Counted from the stretch's first letter, positions 46,405 to 57,400 are shown. The stretch: 64,000 nucleotides of DNA from CAVUBL01 sp963837945 (GCA_963837945.1 CAWIQD010000004.1:434001-498000), one strand, 5' to 3'. Translations and numbers: made by a program. The notes: generated from the sequence alone by a model not told the origin.

Positions 46405-46764
46405 GGGGAGAGCGCAGCGGACGCTCCCCCGCCGAAGAGGAGGCGCAAGGTCGATGCCAGGTGGCCTGGTGCGAACGGGCCCAGCGAGACCCGCCGGCGC
46501 CCGGACCCCCCAGAGACCCGCCCACGCGCCGGCCGTCGGCGTCGGACTCTCGCGGCCCTGAGCTCCCAAGGCATAACCATCGGTCAGCTCCAGGCCGGGC
46601 TGGCCAGAAGCGGCCGACCGAATCCACCACGAGGTGCTCCAGACTATTGACTACCCTGAGCGGGTTCGTCGACTCTCTCGTCGGCGACGGCGGCCACGCT
46701 CCGGCGAGCGCACGAGCGCACCGGCGTGCCAGAGAGACAGCCTCCGCCGCATCGCCCCGGTGCG
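46405..46764. other. 360 bp stretch without a recognisable gene
   Basis: Frames across this stretch are short or are GC-rich chance frames. It separates the SDR pseudogene from the SHOCT gene. A smaller inverted repeat (GAGCG...CGCTC) lies just after the palindrome. Nothing else was found. Confidence 0.5.
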
Positions 46765-46967
46765 TCACAGATCCTTCAGAATCTCCGCTCTCTTCTTGTC
46801 ATACTCCTTCTGCGTGATGAGCCCTTTCTCCAAGAGACCCTGCAGCGACTTCAACTGTCCAAGGGATAGCCGTTGAAGGTGCCGAGCTTCCCACACTGAG
46901 CGGCCGCGTCGGTCGCGGCGCCGAGAGCTACACTGGCAACGAGCACGAGGAGTGCGCCTGACCTCAT
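46765..46967 (-). CDS. small exported SHOCT-domain protein, frameshifted
   Basis: The ATG at 46967 overlaps the stop of the upstream secreted-protein gene (ATGA). A signal peptide (ALLVLVASVALGAATDAAAQ) is followed by CGKLGTFNGYPL. A one-base shift near 46865 leads to the SHOCT motif QLKSLQGLLEKGLITQKEYD and KKRAEILKDL, then stop. SHOCT modules are short C-terminal helices found in many membrane or exported proteins, with a proposed oligomerisation role. The restored length is about 67 residues. Function unknown. Confidence 0.6.
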
Positions 46968-47830
46968 TTCGAACCTCCGCCGCCCGCTGAGCCCGACGAC
47001 TTGCTCGTCAGCTCTGGCGCTTCAGCCAACGACCGCCGAACGAGCTCCAGGAGCTCGTCGAATGACGAGATTCCTTGCAGCTCAGGGCTATGCTTGAGGT
47101 TGGGTGGAAGGTTCAGGGTGCCAGTTTCCGGTCCGGAAATGACCTCTTGGACCGATACCTGCAACAAGGAGTAGTTTGCATCCATCGGAGTGTAGTGAGA
47201 GAGAACAAGAATTCGAGAACCGACCTCCGGTAGTTGCGCCCCCTTCTGGTGGTCCCCGCAGACAACGAGCCCTCTCATCGAGAAATAAGCCTGTGGATAG
47301 GCGACATAAAGGACCGAATGGTCATGAATATACCGTTCAAAGCGGAGACCGTCGGTCACATCAACTTTAAGGACCGTCGCAGGCGAGCCGACAACAAAGC
47401 CTGGAGTGCGCGCAACTACGGTGCCGGCGAAGACCTCTCTGGACTCTCTTACCAGAGCCCTAAAATCCCCTTCTACGGAGCGTTCAACCGTCGGCCAGGA
47501 ATCAACCCGGAGTACCTTGCAGTCGCTCTCGTCTACTTCTTCGATGCCGACGCTCTTACGGCCAAGGTGGTTCAAGTCGGGCACACTTCGCCGCCAAACC
47601 TCTGCTTCGTTCTTGCCGAGGAGCTCCCACTGGATCCCTTCGCTACCCTTGATCATCTCCGCCGCCGACACCCAGATGGGGTCTGGATAGGCCACGCTCG
47701 AGTACAGCACGCTCGGCGTGCTCGGTCCCTCCTTGCTCGTGGCTTGACCTTGAGCACCTGCTGACCAGGCCGTCATCGCAAAGCAAGTGATCGCTACGCA
47801 GCCTGCCGCGGTGAGTCGTTTTGTCGGCAC
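46964..47830 (-). CDS. secreted protein of unknown function
   Basis: A 288-residue exported protein. The signal peptide (AAGCVAITCFAMTAWSAGAQ) is followed by a 90-residue variable part. The core reads VFAGTVVARTPGFVVGSPAT, VLKVDVTDGLRFER, LVVCGDHQKGAQLPEVGSRI and LVLSHYTPMDANYSLLQVSV. It then has SSFDELLELVRRSLAEAPEL and a Gly/Ser tail. The core resembles the protein at 34870-35643. The stop overlaps the small SHOCT gene, so the two form an operon. GC content here is lower than in the flanking operons. Confidence 0.65.
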   Translation of the reverse strand: MPTKRLTAAGCVAITCFAMTAWSAGAQGQATSKEGPSTPSVLYSSVAYPDPIWVSAAEMIKGSEGIQWELLGKNEAEVWRRSVPDLNHLGRKSVGIEEVDESDCKVLRVDSWPTVERSVEGDFRALVRESREVFAGTVVARTPGFVVGSPATVLKVDVTDGLRFERYIHDHSVLYVAYPQAYFSMRGLVVCGDHQKGAQLPEVGSRILVLSHYTPMDANYSLLQVSVQEVISGPETGTLNLPPNLKHSPELQGISSFDELLELVRRSLAEAPELTSKSSGSAGGGGSK

Positions 47831-48121
47831 TATGTTCTCCTCTCGGTCCTTGTGGGCGTCCTACGCCCCCGTCTCGTGATGCAGATCGCGGAATGCAAGA
47901 CAGGCCTCGAAGCCAAATCCTCCCGGAGCCAGATGCCCTATTCGCCGCGTATGGCTACGTGACTATAGGTTCTTCCGAGCTCTAACGCAAGAGGCGAAAG
48001 CCGAGGCAGCCGAGGCTGAACCGGTGAGTGCCCATGGTGCAGGTCGTCCCGCGCGTCGTAGAGCGAGGCGCAGGGCGACCTCGCCCCGCCGGGATCGTTG
48101 CAGGCTGGTAGCCTTCGCCCG

Positions 48122-49312
48122 ATGCCGAGCCGCGCAGCGTGGGGAGCTCGAGCCCCTTGGAGACGCCGGACCTGGAGGGCCCTCGTCGCGAGCCCTCTCC
48201 TGGTTCTGGCGGCGGGAGCCGTCGGCGCGACAGGCTGTCGGGCCGAGCGCCCTGTCCGCGTGGTCCTGGTGACCCTCGACGCGGTCGGCTCCGACACCCT
48301 GGCCGCCCTGCCCCACCTCCGCCGCCGCGCCCGGGCCGGAGACCTCTTCGAGAGCTTCTACAGCGCGAGCCCGGAGACGGCGCCCGCGGTCGCGTCCATG
48401 CTGACCGGCCTCTATCCCTGGGAGCAGGGCCTTGGCGAAGGCGGCGCCTCGGTCACTCCCGGCGCGACGACGATCGCCGAGGCCCTGGCCGCGCGCGGCC
48501 TCGCCACCGCCGCGGTGGTGGGCTCCCCGAGCCTCGGGCGGCGCGCCGGCTTCGCCCAGGGCTTCGACGACTTCTGGGCCGGAGCCGCGGACGCCACCGC
48601 GGTGACGAAGCGGGCACTCCGCTTCCTAGGGAGGGCCTCGGAAGGCGCCTTGGCGTCCCACCCCAAGGGGCAGCTCCTCTGGCTCCACTATGCCGACCTC
48701 GAGGCGGAGCCGGGGCCCTCCCGGCCGCGCTACCGGCGGGAGGCGGGGCGGCTCGACCGCGAGCTCGAGCGCCTGCTCTCGCGCCTCGAGGGCGACTCCG
48801 GACGGTTCGAGACCCACGTGGTCGTGGCGGTGGATCACGGCACGAGCTTCGACGGCGGCGACGGCGGCGACAGCGACGGCAGACGTTTCGTCCAAGAGAG
48901 GCTCCGCGTGCCGCTCCTTCTCCTACCCCCCCGCGGCGGCCCCCGCGTGCGCGGCGACGTCGCGAGCTCGCCCGACGTGGCGCGCACGGTCCTCTGGCTG
49001 GCCGGCCTCCGCTACCCCGCGCCGCCCTTCGCCCGCGGCCGGAACCTCTCGGCCTGGGCGCCGGCGCCGTCGATCGATCCCCAGGCGACCGCGGCCCTGC
49101 GCGTCGGGGCGATGGGCGTCCTCCCGGAGCCACCAGGCGCGCGGTTCTTCGCGGTCGACCGGGCCGGACGGGTCTTCACCGGCGACTCGTCGGGGCTCCT
49201 CGGCCGCCCGCCCGGCTCGACCCCGGGCGACGACGACGCCGCCCGGGCGCTCTTCCGGGCGCTTGCATCGCGCCAACCCTTGCGCCGCCCGACAGATAGC
49301 GCTAGACTGTAA
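48122..49312 (+). CDS. sulfatase-like exported protein, probably catalytically degenerate
   Basis: A 396-residue protein of the alkaline phosphatase/sulfatase superfamily with an N-terminal membrane or lipoprotein-like signal (SPLLVLAAGAVGATGCRAER). VVLVTLDAVGSDTL retains the first metal Asp. The nucleophile region is SASPETAPAVASMLTGLYPW, without the C/S-x-P-x-R motif. VVVAVDHGTSF replaces the usual DHGE site. The usual D-x-H-x-P-Y block is not clear. It may bind rather than cleave. The start was set at ATG 48122. A promoter-like pair for the next operon lies inside its 3' end. Confidence 0.7.
   Translation: MPSRAAWGARAPWRRRTWRALVASPLLVLAAGAVGATGCRAERPVRVVLVTLDAVGSDTLAALPHLRRRARAGDLFESFYSASPETAPAVASMLTGLYPWEQGLGEGGASVTPGATTIAEALAARGLATAAVVGSPSLGRRAGFAQGFDDFWAGAADATAVTKRALRFLGRASEGALASHPKGQLLWLHYADLEAEPGPSRPRYRREAGRLDRELERLLSRLEGDSGRFETHVVVAVDHGTSFDGGDGGDSDGRRFVQERLRVPLLLLPPRGGPRVRGDVASSPDVARTVLWLAGLRYPAPPFARGRNLSAWAPAPSIDPQATAALRVGAMGVLPEPPGARFFAVDRAGRVFTGDSSGLLGRPPGSTPGDDDAARALFRALASRQPLRRPTDSARL
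49280..49308 (+). promoter_or_regulatory. possible promoter of the CRTAC1/TPR operon
   Basis: TTGCGC (49280-49285), 17 bp and TAGACT (49303-49308), followed by an AT-rich patch (TGTAAATTCTTCTGC). It would give a leader of about 140 nt before the ATG at 49452. It overlaps the end of the sulfatase-like gene. Confidence 0.45.
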
Positions 49313-49451
49313 ATTCTTCTGCTTTCGTTTGTGACTGTGCTGAGTGCCTGACCCGTGCCGCGTTTCGTGCCTGGTCCGGCCCTTCCATCGAGTGACGGCC
49401 TGCGGCGCTCGGCTTCGGTACCCGCCGCGGGTTCCGAAGGGGGACGTTCCC

Positions 49452-49862
49452 ATGAAGGATCTCTGGCGATCCTCGGCTTTCGCCACGCCGTCGGACTCGG
49501 ACCGCTGGGAAGGGCCCTGGCGGCGGCGCTTCCGGGGCTTGGCGGGCATTGCCGCCACCCTGCTGGTGGTCTACGGCGGGGCCTCGCTGTTCACCCTGAT
49601 GGCCCGGCCTCCGTTCCAGGTGGCCGTCGAAAAGGCCTGCGAGCTCGGCGGCTGGCCGGCCGAGCAGGTCCACCTCGAGCAGGGCCACTACCTCTACCGC
49701 TTCGTCGACTCGATCGTCCGGGCCCAGCTGCGGGTGGACACCGACGAAGGGCGGCGCACGGTGCGGATCCGGTTGCGCAACGCGCCGTTGTCGGGCTGGA
49801 GCGTCCTGTCGCTCGGCGGCGGGCCGGTCGACCGCGGCATGCGTCTGAGCAGCAACGAGTGA
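49452..49862 (+). CDS. small single-pass membrane protein, first gene of the CRTAC1/TPR operon
   Basis: A 136-residue protein with one transmembrane helix (GLAGIAATLLVVYGGASLFT) after a charged N-terminus (WRRRFR). The C-terminal part is probably periplasmic: VEKACELGGWPAEQVHLEQG, RVDTDEGRRTVRIRLRNAPL. The ATG at 49452 follows GGGGGACG. The stop overlaps the next start by GTGA. No known family. Its place suggests a membrane anchor or assembly factor for the secreted propellers. Confidence 0.65.
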   Translation: MKDLWRSSAFATPSDSDRWEGPWRRRFRGLAGIAATLLVVYGGASLFTLMARPPFQVAVEKACELGGWPAEQVHLEQGHYLYRFVDSIVRAQLRVDTDEGRRTVRIRLRNAPLSGWSVLSLGGGPVDRGMRLSSNE

Positions 49863-51673
49863 GGCCGAGAGGAGCCCGACGCCACCGGCGGTGCCTCGCC
49901 GCCCTCGGCCTCCTCGCCGGCGCCCTCGCGCCAGGTGGGCTCGTGGCGACGACCGCGCCGCCGGGCTCGGCGCCCGACTCCGCCCCGTGGTTCCGGGACG
50001 TCGCCGACTCGGCCGGCGTCGCCCTCCCCCACCACCAGCGCCGCTTCGACAACCCCTACGCCCGGATCATGGAGGGCTACACCGCCCTCGGCGCCGCCGC
50101 CGCGGTGGCCGACTACGACGGCGACGGCCTCGAGGACCTCTTCGTCACCGACTCGGCCGAGGACGGCCGGAACCATCTCTACCGGAACCTCGGCGACTTC
50201 CGCTTCGAGGACCGGGCCGAGGCGGCGGGAGTGGCGCGCGGCAACGACGCGGGCAACGCCTCGGCCGACGCCCTCTGGTTCGATTTCGACGGCGACGGCG
50301 ACCCCGATCTGCTGGTCGTCCGCTTCGGCCACAACCTCCTCTACAGAAACGACGGCGACGGCACCTTCACCGACGTCAGCGCGGCGGCCGGCCTCGTCCG
50401 CTACGCCAACTCGATCACCGCCGTCGCCTTCGACTACGACCGGGACGGCGACCTGGACCTCTTCGTCGGCGCCTACTTCCGGCCGGTCGACGTCTTCCGG
50501 CCGGACACGCCGCGCTTCTTCCCGGAGAGCTTCGAGACCGCGGAGAACGGCGGCGGCGTGACTTTGTGGCAGAACCGCGGCGACGGCACTTTCGTCGACG
50601 CGACCGTCGCCGCCGGCCTCGCGGGCGACACCGGCTGGACCCTCGACCTCGGCCACGCCGACGCCGACGGCGATGGCGACGACGACCTCTACGTCGCGTC
50701 GGACTTCGGCGCCGATCACCTGTTCGCCAACGACGGCGACGGCACCTTCGCCGATGTCACCCGCACGACGATCGGCATCGACACCAAGAAGGGGATGAAC
50801 GCCGAGTGGGGAGACTTCGACGCCGACGGGCGGCTCGACGTCTTCGTCACCAACATCACCAGCGAGTACATGCGCGAGGGCAACTTCCTCTGGCACAACG
50901 AGACCGGCGCCGCGGGCGCAAGCGGGCTCGCGTTCTCGGACGTCGCCGCCGAGACCGGCACCGCCGACAGCGGCTGGGGCTGGGGCGGGAAGTTTCTCGA
51001 CTACGACGACGACGGCTGGCTCGACCTCTACGTCGCCGACGGCTGGGTCTCGGCCGGCCCCGAAAATTACGTGGTCGACGTGTTCGATCTCATCGTGCGA
51101 AGCTCCGAGGACGATACGATCGACCTCTCCGACGCACGCAACTGGCCGCCGATGGGTGACAAGAGCCTCTCCGGGTACGAGCACAACCGCCTGTTCCACA
51201 ACCAGGGCGGCTCTCTGTTCCGCGACGAGGCCGAGCGCCTAGGGGTCGACTCGATCCGCGACGCCCGCGGGGTGGTGGTGGCGGACTTCGACGCCGACGG
51301 CCGCCAAGACCTGTTCGTGACCAACGCCGGCGCCGCGCCGAACCTCTACCGCAACCTCGCCCCCGCCGGCCGCCACTGGCTGGAGGCCCTCCTCGGCCAG
51401 CCGGGGGCGAACCGGGAGGCGGTGGGCGCCCGGGCGTGGCTCACCGCCGGCGGCAGCCGCCGCCTCGCCTTCGTCGACGGCGGCAACGGCTTCGCCGGCC
51501 AGAGCTCCCGGCGGCTGCACTTCGGCCTCGCCCGGGCCGACGCCGCCGAGCGCCTCGAGATCGACTGGCCGGGCGGCGGCCGGAGCTTCTACGAGGACCT
51601 GCCGGCCGACCGGGTGTACCGGGTCGAACGGGGAACGGCGGGCGACGCGGCGGGCCGAGAGGCCGGGCGGTGA
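49859..51673 (+). CDS. secreted CRTAC1-like FG-GAP/VCBS propeller with ASPIC/UnbV domain (1)
   Basis: A 604-residue exported protein. The GTG at 49859 (overlap with the previous stop) gives a proper signal peptide (CLAALGLLAGALAPGGLVAT). Many calcium-binding D-x-D-x-D-G loops of FG-GAP repeats are visible: AVADYDGDGLEDLFVTDS, FDFDGDGDPDLLVV, FDYDRDGDLDLFVG, HADADGDGDDDLYVASD, GDFDADGRLDVFVTNITSEY, LDYDDDGWLDLYVADG and ADFDADGRQDLFVTNAG. The C-terminal ASPIC/UnbV part is LAFVDGGNGFAGQSSRRLHF and ERLEIDWPGGG. It is a binding or scaffold fold, with no catalytic motif. It is paralogous to the genes at 52485 and 57721. Confidence 0.9.
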   Translation: MRPRGARRHRRCLAALGLLAGALAPGGLVATTAPPGSAPDSAPWFRDVADSAGVALPHHQRRFDNPYARIMEGYTALGAAAAVADYDGDGLEDLFVTDSAEDGRNHLYRNLGDFRFEDRAEAAGVARGNDAGNASADALWFDFDGDGDPDLLVVRFGHNLLYRNDGDGTFTDVSAAAGLVRYANSITAVAFDYDRDGDLDLFVGAYFRPVDVFRPDTPRFFPESFETAENGGGVTLWQNRGDGTFVDATVAAGLAGDTGWTLDLGHADADGDGDDDLYVASDFGADHLFANDGDGTFADVTRTTIGIDTKKGMNAEWGDFDADGRLDVFVTNITSEYMREGNFLWHNETGAAGASGLAFSDVAAETGTADSGWGWGGKFLDYDDDGWLDLYVADGWVSAGPENYVVDVFDLIVRSSEDDTIDLSDARNWPPMGDKSLSGYEHNRLFHNQGGSLFRDEAERLGVDSIRDARGVVVADFDADGRQDLFVTNAGAAPNLYRNLAPAGRHWLEALLGQPGANREAVGARAWLTAGGSRRLAFVDGGNGFAGQSSRRLHFGLARADAAERLEIDWPGGGRSFYEDLPADRVYRVERGTAGDAAGREAGR

Positions 51674-52488
51674 GCTGCGCCCGGAGCGCGGGCCGGCGCC
51701 CCTGGGCCGGAGCGCTCGCCCTCGCGCTCCTCACCGCTGCCGGGTGCGCCTCGACCGCGCCGGTTCCGGTGCCGGCACCGGCCTCGGCGCCCGAGGGGGG
51801 TCCCGGGGAGGAGGACTACCTCCATGCCGTGGAGCTCGCGCCCACCGAGCCGCAGGGGGCGCTGCCGCTCTTCGAGAGTGCGCTCCGGGCGGCGCCCGAC
51901 ACCCTGCGCTTCGGCGCCGCCTACCGCCAGGCGGTGATCGCCGCCGGCGCCTACGACCGGGCGATCGACTTTTTCGCGGGCCTGGTCGCCGAGCACCCGG
52001 ACGCCGCCGACCTGCGGCTCAACCAGGCCTTCGCCTACGTCGACAAGATCCCGGCCGCCGGGTCGGTGACCGCCGTCATCCTGGCCAACAAGGCGATCGA
52101 GACCTTCACCGCCGCCCTCGCGACCCGGGAGAGCTGGCTGGGGCTCTACAGCCGCGGCAACGCCTACGTCTTCTGGCCGCCCGTCTTCCACCGCACGCAG
52201 CTCGGCATCGCCGACCTCGAGCGGGCGATCGAGCTCGCCGGAAACGAGGAGCCGAAGCCCTACCAGGCCCGCGCCTGGGCCGCCCTGGGCGACGCCTACT
52301 GGCGTCTCGGCCAGGTGGACGAGGCGCGCGGGACCTGGCGCCGCGGGCTCGAGCGCTACCCGGGCGCGAGCTACCTCGAGCACCGCCTGGAGCTCGACGA
52401 CCACGCCCTGGCAGACTTTCTCGGCAAGCTCTACCAGGTCGGCTCGCGGGTCGACACGAGCCTCCGCGAGATCTGGGAAGCGCCGTGA
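51670..52488 (+). CDS. TPR-like lipoprotein
   Basis: A 272-residue predicted lipoprotein. The GTG at 51670 overlaps the upstream stop; the signal is LALALLTAAGCAST with lipobox LTAAGC. After a Pro-rich linker there are helical repeats: EPQGALPLFESALRAAPDTL, YRQAVIAAGAYDRAIDFFAG, LADLERAIELAG and AWAALGDAYWRLGQVDEARG-TWRRGLERYPG. These fit three to four TPR units. It lies between two propeller genes in the operon and is a candidate outer-membrane docking partner for them. Confidence 0.78.
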   Translation: MSCARSAGRRPWAGALALALLTAAGCASTAPVPVPAPASAPEGGPGEEDYLHAVELAPTEPQGALPLFESALRAAPDTLRFGAAYRQAVIAAGAYDRAIDFFAGLVAEHPDAADLRLNQAFAYVDKIPAAGSVTAVILANKAIETFTAALATRESWLGLYSRGNAYVFWPPVFHRTQLGIADLERAIELAGNEEPKPYQARAWAALGDAYWRLGQVDEARGTWRRGLERYPGASYLEHRLELDDHALADFLGKLYQVGSRVDTSLREIWEAP

Positions 52489-54403
52489 TCCCCCGCTCCG
52501 CCTCCGTCCTGGGAGCTCTCCTGGTGGCGGGTCCGCTCCTCGCCGCCCCTCCCAACGCCGCGGCGCCGGCATCGCCGCCCGCCGCCGCCCCGGCGATCCG
52601 TTTCGAGGAGGTCGGCGCCGCGGCCGGCGCACGCTTCGTCCACACGACCCGCAGCTTCGGCGCCCGGCACAAGGCGGACGTCCTCGAGATGTTCACCGAG
52701 GGGGGAGCGGCGGTGGCGGTCGGCGACTACGACGGCGACGGCTGGGACGACCTCTTCGTCACCGACTCGGGCGAGGGGAAGCCCTGCCACCTGCTCCACA
52801 ACGTGACCGGCGCTCGGCCCGACAGGGGGGGCACCTCGCCTTCGAGGACGTGGCGGAGGCGGCCGGAGTCTCGGGCGGCAACACCGCGGACGCGATCGTC
52901 GCCGACGCCCTCTGGCTCGACTTCGACGACGACGGCCGCGAGGACCTCCTGGTGGCCCGCTTCGGCACGCCGCTCCTCTACCGCAACCTCGGCCCCGCTC
53001 CGGGACCGGGTGGGCCGCCCGGCGCCCCGCGCTTCGAGGAGGTCTCGGCCCCGGCCGGCCTCACCGCCTTCGGCAACACCATCGCCGCGATCGCCTTCGA
53101 CTACGACGGCGACGGCTGGCTCGACCTCCTCTTCGGCAACTACTTCCGGCCGGTCGACCTGCTGGCGCTGGGCGCCGAGACCCACGTCCTGCCCGAGGAC
53201 CTCGACGATGCCGGGAACGGCGGCGGCGTGACCCTCTGGCACAACGTGCCGGGCGGCGGCGCGGCCACCGGCGGGCGCCGGTTCGTCGAGGCGACGGCGG
53301 CGGCCGGCCTCGGCGGCGCCACCGGCTGGACCCTCGACCTCGGCCACGGCGACCTCGACAACGACGGCGACCAGGACCTCTACGTGGCCTCCGACTACGG
53401 CACCGATCGCCTCTACCTGAACCGCGGCGACGGCACCTTCGAGGACGCCACGGTCAAGGCCCTGGGAAGCCTCGACACCAAGAAGGGGATGAACGTCGAC
53501 CTGGCCGACTACGACCGCGACGGGTACCTCGACGTCTTCGTCACCAACATCACCGACGAGTACATGCACGAGTGCAACATGCTCTGGCACAACGACGGCG
53601 ACGGCACCCTGACCGACCTCTCGCGCGAGACCGGCACCTGCGACACCGACTGGGGCTGGGCGGCCAAGTTCGCCGACTTCGACGACGACGGCTGGCAGGA
53701 CCTCTTCGTGGTCGACGGCCTGCGCTCGGCCGGCAAGGAGAACTACATCCCGGTGCTCCTCGAGATGCTCATCACCCCCGGGATCGACTTCTCCGACCTC
53801 GACAGCTACCCGGACATCGGGAGCATGTCGTGGAGCGGCTACCAGAAGAAGCGCCTGTTCCGAAACCTGGGCGACGGCACCTTCCGCGAGATGGCGGCCG
53901 AGGCCGGGATCGACAACGACCTCGACGGCCGCGGCATCGGCCTGGGTGACTTCGATCGCGACGGGCGGGTGGACGTCTACCAGACCGACGCGCGCCAGCC
54001 CTCGCTCCTCTACCGCAACGTCACCGCGGGGGTGGCGGGGGCATCCGGCGGGAAGGGGATCGAGGGGATGCGGGGGGCACCCGGTCAAGCTCACTGGCTG
54101 GAGCTCGATCTCGCCGGGGCGGGAGCGGCCGCCGGCGGCACCGCCAGGGATCCGGTCGGCGCGCGGGTGATCCTCTCGGCCGGCGGCCAGACCTTCCTGC
54201 GCGAGGTCGACGGCGGCAACGGCTACGCCGGCCAGTCGAGCCGGCGCCTGTGCTTCGGCCTCGGCCCGATCGCGAAGATCGACCGGCTGGAGATCCACTG
54301 GCCGCGCGGCGGGATCGAGGTGCTCGAGACGCGCGACGGCCACCCGCCCGTCGCGGTCGACGGGATTCACCGGATCGTCCAGGGCAAGGGAGTGGTCGAG
54401 TGA
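52485..54403 (+). CDS. secreted CRTAC1-like propeller (2), frameshifted in a G7 run
   Basis: The GTG at 52485 overlaps the previous stop. The signal is SVLGALLVAGPLLAAPPNAA. First repeats are AVGDYDGDGWDDLFVTDSGE. At 52825-52831 a run of seven G shifts the frame; the reading resumes as FEDVAEAAGVSGGNTADAIV. Later repeats include LDFDDDGREDLLVARF, FDYDGDGWLDLLFGNYF, GDLDNDGDQDLYVASDYG, ADYDRDGYLDVFVTNITDEY and ADFDDDGWQDLFVVDGLRSA. The end is the ASPIC/UnbV block (VDGGNGYAGQSSRRLCFGLG). The restored length is about 639. It is the closest paralogue of the 49859 gene. The homopolymer may be a read error or a phase-variable tract. Confidence 0.85.
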
Positions 54404-57400
54404 AGCGGGCCGCCGGCCGCGCGCTCGCCGGGGCGGCCGCCCTGGGAGCCCTGAGCCTGCTGGCCGCCGCCGGCCCCGCGGACGGGCCGGCCAAGACGCT
54501 CACCCCCGAAGAGCGCCGGGAAGCTCCTCTTCGAGCACCGCAACCTGGGCAAGGCGCTCTACGAGAACCCGGCCACTCAGTACGACGCGGTGGCCGAGCT
54601 CGCGGCGGCCCTGGAGCTCGCCCCGGACTCGGCGCGCGACCGGGTGAACCTGGGCCTCGCGCTGCTCCGGGCCGGCAAGACCGACGAGGGGATCGCCCAG
54701 CTCCAGAAGGCGCAGCGCGAAGACCCGTCGATCCCCCACACCTGGTTCAACCTCGGCATCGCCTACAAACGCCAGTCGAGGTACGCCGAGGCGATCGACC
54801 AGCTCGAAGGCATGGCCGGGCGGGTTCCCGGCGAGCCGATCACCCGGTACAACCTGGGCGTCCTCTACAAGCTCCAGGGCGAAGCCGCCAAGTCCCTCGC
54901 CGCCTTCGAGCGCGCCGAACGCCTCGACCCGGATCTCGCCGGTCCTCACTTCCAGCTCGCGGCCGCCTACCGCCAGGCGGGCCGAGCCGACGACGCGGCG
55001 CGGGAGATGGCCGCCTTCCGCGAGATCAAGCGGCGCACCGCCTCCGCGGCGACGCCCGAGGACCTCGAGTGGAGCTGGTACTCGGAGCTCTACGAGACCC
55101 TGGAGCCCGCGGCGTTCCCGGCGCCGGCGACCCGGCCGGCCTTCGCGCCCGAGACGGTCGCCTCCGGGCTCGATCCGGCGAGCGCCGGCCTCGCGGTGCT
55201 CGACGCCGACGGCGACGGCGAGCCGGATCTCCTGGCCTGGTCCTCCCGCGGCGTCCGCCTCCTCGCGGGCGGCCGGCGGCCGGTCGAGGCCGGCCTCGGC
55301 GACCTCCGGGGCCTCGCCGGGCCGGGCGCGCTCGCCGCCGGCGACTTCGACGACGACGGCCTCCCCGACCTGGCGGTCGCCACCGTCGAGGGCGTGGTCC
55401 TCTTCGCGAACGAGAAGGGCACCTTCGCCCCGCACCCCCTGGACGATGCCCTGGCCGACGTCCTCCACCGCCCCTACACCGTCCTCCAGTGGCTCGACTA
55501 CGACCGCGACTACGACCAGGACCTGCTGCTCCTGGGCGAGCGGCCGGCCCTCCTGCGCAACGACGGCGACGGCCTCTTCTCCGACCACACGGCCGACTTC
55601 CCCTTCGCCGCCGGCCGGCCCCTCGCCGCGGTGGTCTGCCAGGTCGTCGCCGACCGCCAGGGGCTCGACCTGGCGGTGGCCTACGCCGAGCGCCCGGGCG
55701 TCCTCTACCGGGACCGCCTCGGCGGCCGCTACGAGGCCGTGCCCCTCCCCGCCCTCGCCGCCGGCGCCCGGCGGATCGTCGCTTCCGACTTCGACCACGA
55801 CGGCGAGCTCGACCTGGCGGCCGCCGGCGAAGGCGGGGTCTCCGTGCTGGTCGACGACGGCCACGAAGGGTTCACGGCCCAGCCCGTGGAGGGCTTCGGC
55901 GGCGAGGTGGCGGCCCTGGCGCCCATCGACCCCGACGACCGCGGCGTGTCGGACCTGGTGGCCGGCGACACCCTTCTCCGCAACCGGGGCCGGGGCCGGT
56001 TCGAGGCCGACGGCACGGCCTTCGACGCCGGCGGCGCGGTCCGCGCCCTCGAGGCGGGCGACTTCGACGGCGACGGCCGCCAGGACCTGGCGGCGGTGAG
56101 CGCCGACGGCCGCGTCCTCCTCCTCGCCGACCGGACGACGACCCACGGCCGCTTCCTGCGGGTCCGGCTCGCCGGGGTCAAGAACCCGAAGCTCGCCCCC
56201 GGCGCCCTGGTCGAGGTCAAGGCCGGCACCCTCTACCAGAAGAAGCCCTACCGCGGCGTGCCCCTGGTCTTCGGCCTGGGCGGCCACGAGACCGCCGACA
56301 CGGTGCGCATCACCTGGCCCAACGGCCTGATCCAGAACGAGACCCGCCAGGCGGCCGGCGCCCCTGCGGTCTACGAGGAGGCACAACGCCTCTCGGGCTC
56401 TTGCCCCATGATCTTCACCTGGTCCGGCGAGGGGAAGGGGAGGGGCTTCCGGTTCATCACCGACGTCCTCGGCGTGGCGCCCCTGGGCGCCAGCTCGGGC
56501 GACGGCGAGTACTTCCCGGTCGACCACGACGAGACGATCCAGGTGCCGGGAGACGCCCTCGCTCCGACCCCGGACGGGCGCTTCGAGGTGCGGATCGCCG
56601 AGGAGCTCCGGGAGGTCGCCTTCCTCGACCAGGTGCGGCTGGTGGCCGTCGACCACCCGGCCGGGCTCGACGTCTTCGTCAACAGCAAGTTCAAGGGGCC
56701 GCCGTTCCCCGAGCGCCGCCTCTTCGGCGTCGCCCGCCGCCACTACCCCGTCACCGCCCTCGACGGCCGGGGTGATGACGTGCGCGACCGGCTCCTCGCC
56801 CGCGACGCCCGATACCCGGACTCCTTCCGGCGCGACTACGCCGGACGTGCCGAGCTCCACCACCTGGACCTCGACTTCGGGCGGGACGCCGCCCCGGACG
56901 GTCGCGCGATCCTGGTGCTCTCCGGCTGGGTCGACTGGGCCGACGGCTCGACCTTCCTCGCGACCGCCCAGAGCCGATCCCACGGCGCGGGCCCCGGCCT
57001 GGTGCTCCCCTACCTCCAGGTCCAGGACGCCTCCGGGCGCTGGGTGACGGCGATCGAGGACATGGGCCTGCCGGCGGGCAAGCCCAAGACCATCGTCGTC
57101 GACCTCACGGGGAAGTTTCCCTCGGCGAGCCGCAAGGTGCGGATCGTGACCAGTGCCTGCGTCTACTGGGACGAGATCTTCCTTGGCGAAGACCCATCGC
57201 CGCCGCCGGCCCACCAGTCCGAGGCCGCCCTCCGCGCGGCCGATCTCCGCTTCGGCGGCTTCGCGCGCGTCGTCGTCGACCCGGAGCGCAAGCAGCCGGA
57301 GCGCTTCGTCTACGCCGAGCACCGCCCGACCGAGCAATGGAGCTGGAACCCGACGCCCGGCCTCTACACTCGCTATGGCGACGTCGCCGAGCTCCTCGCC

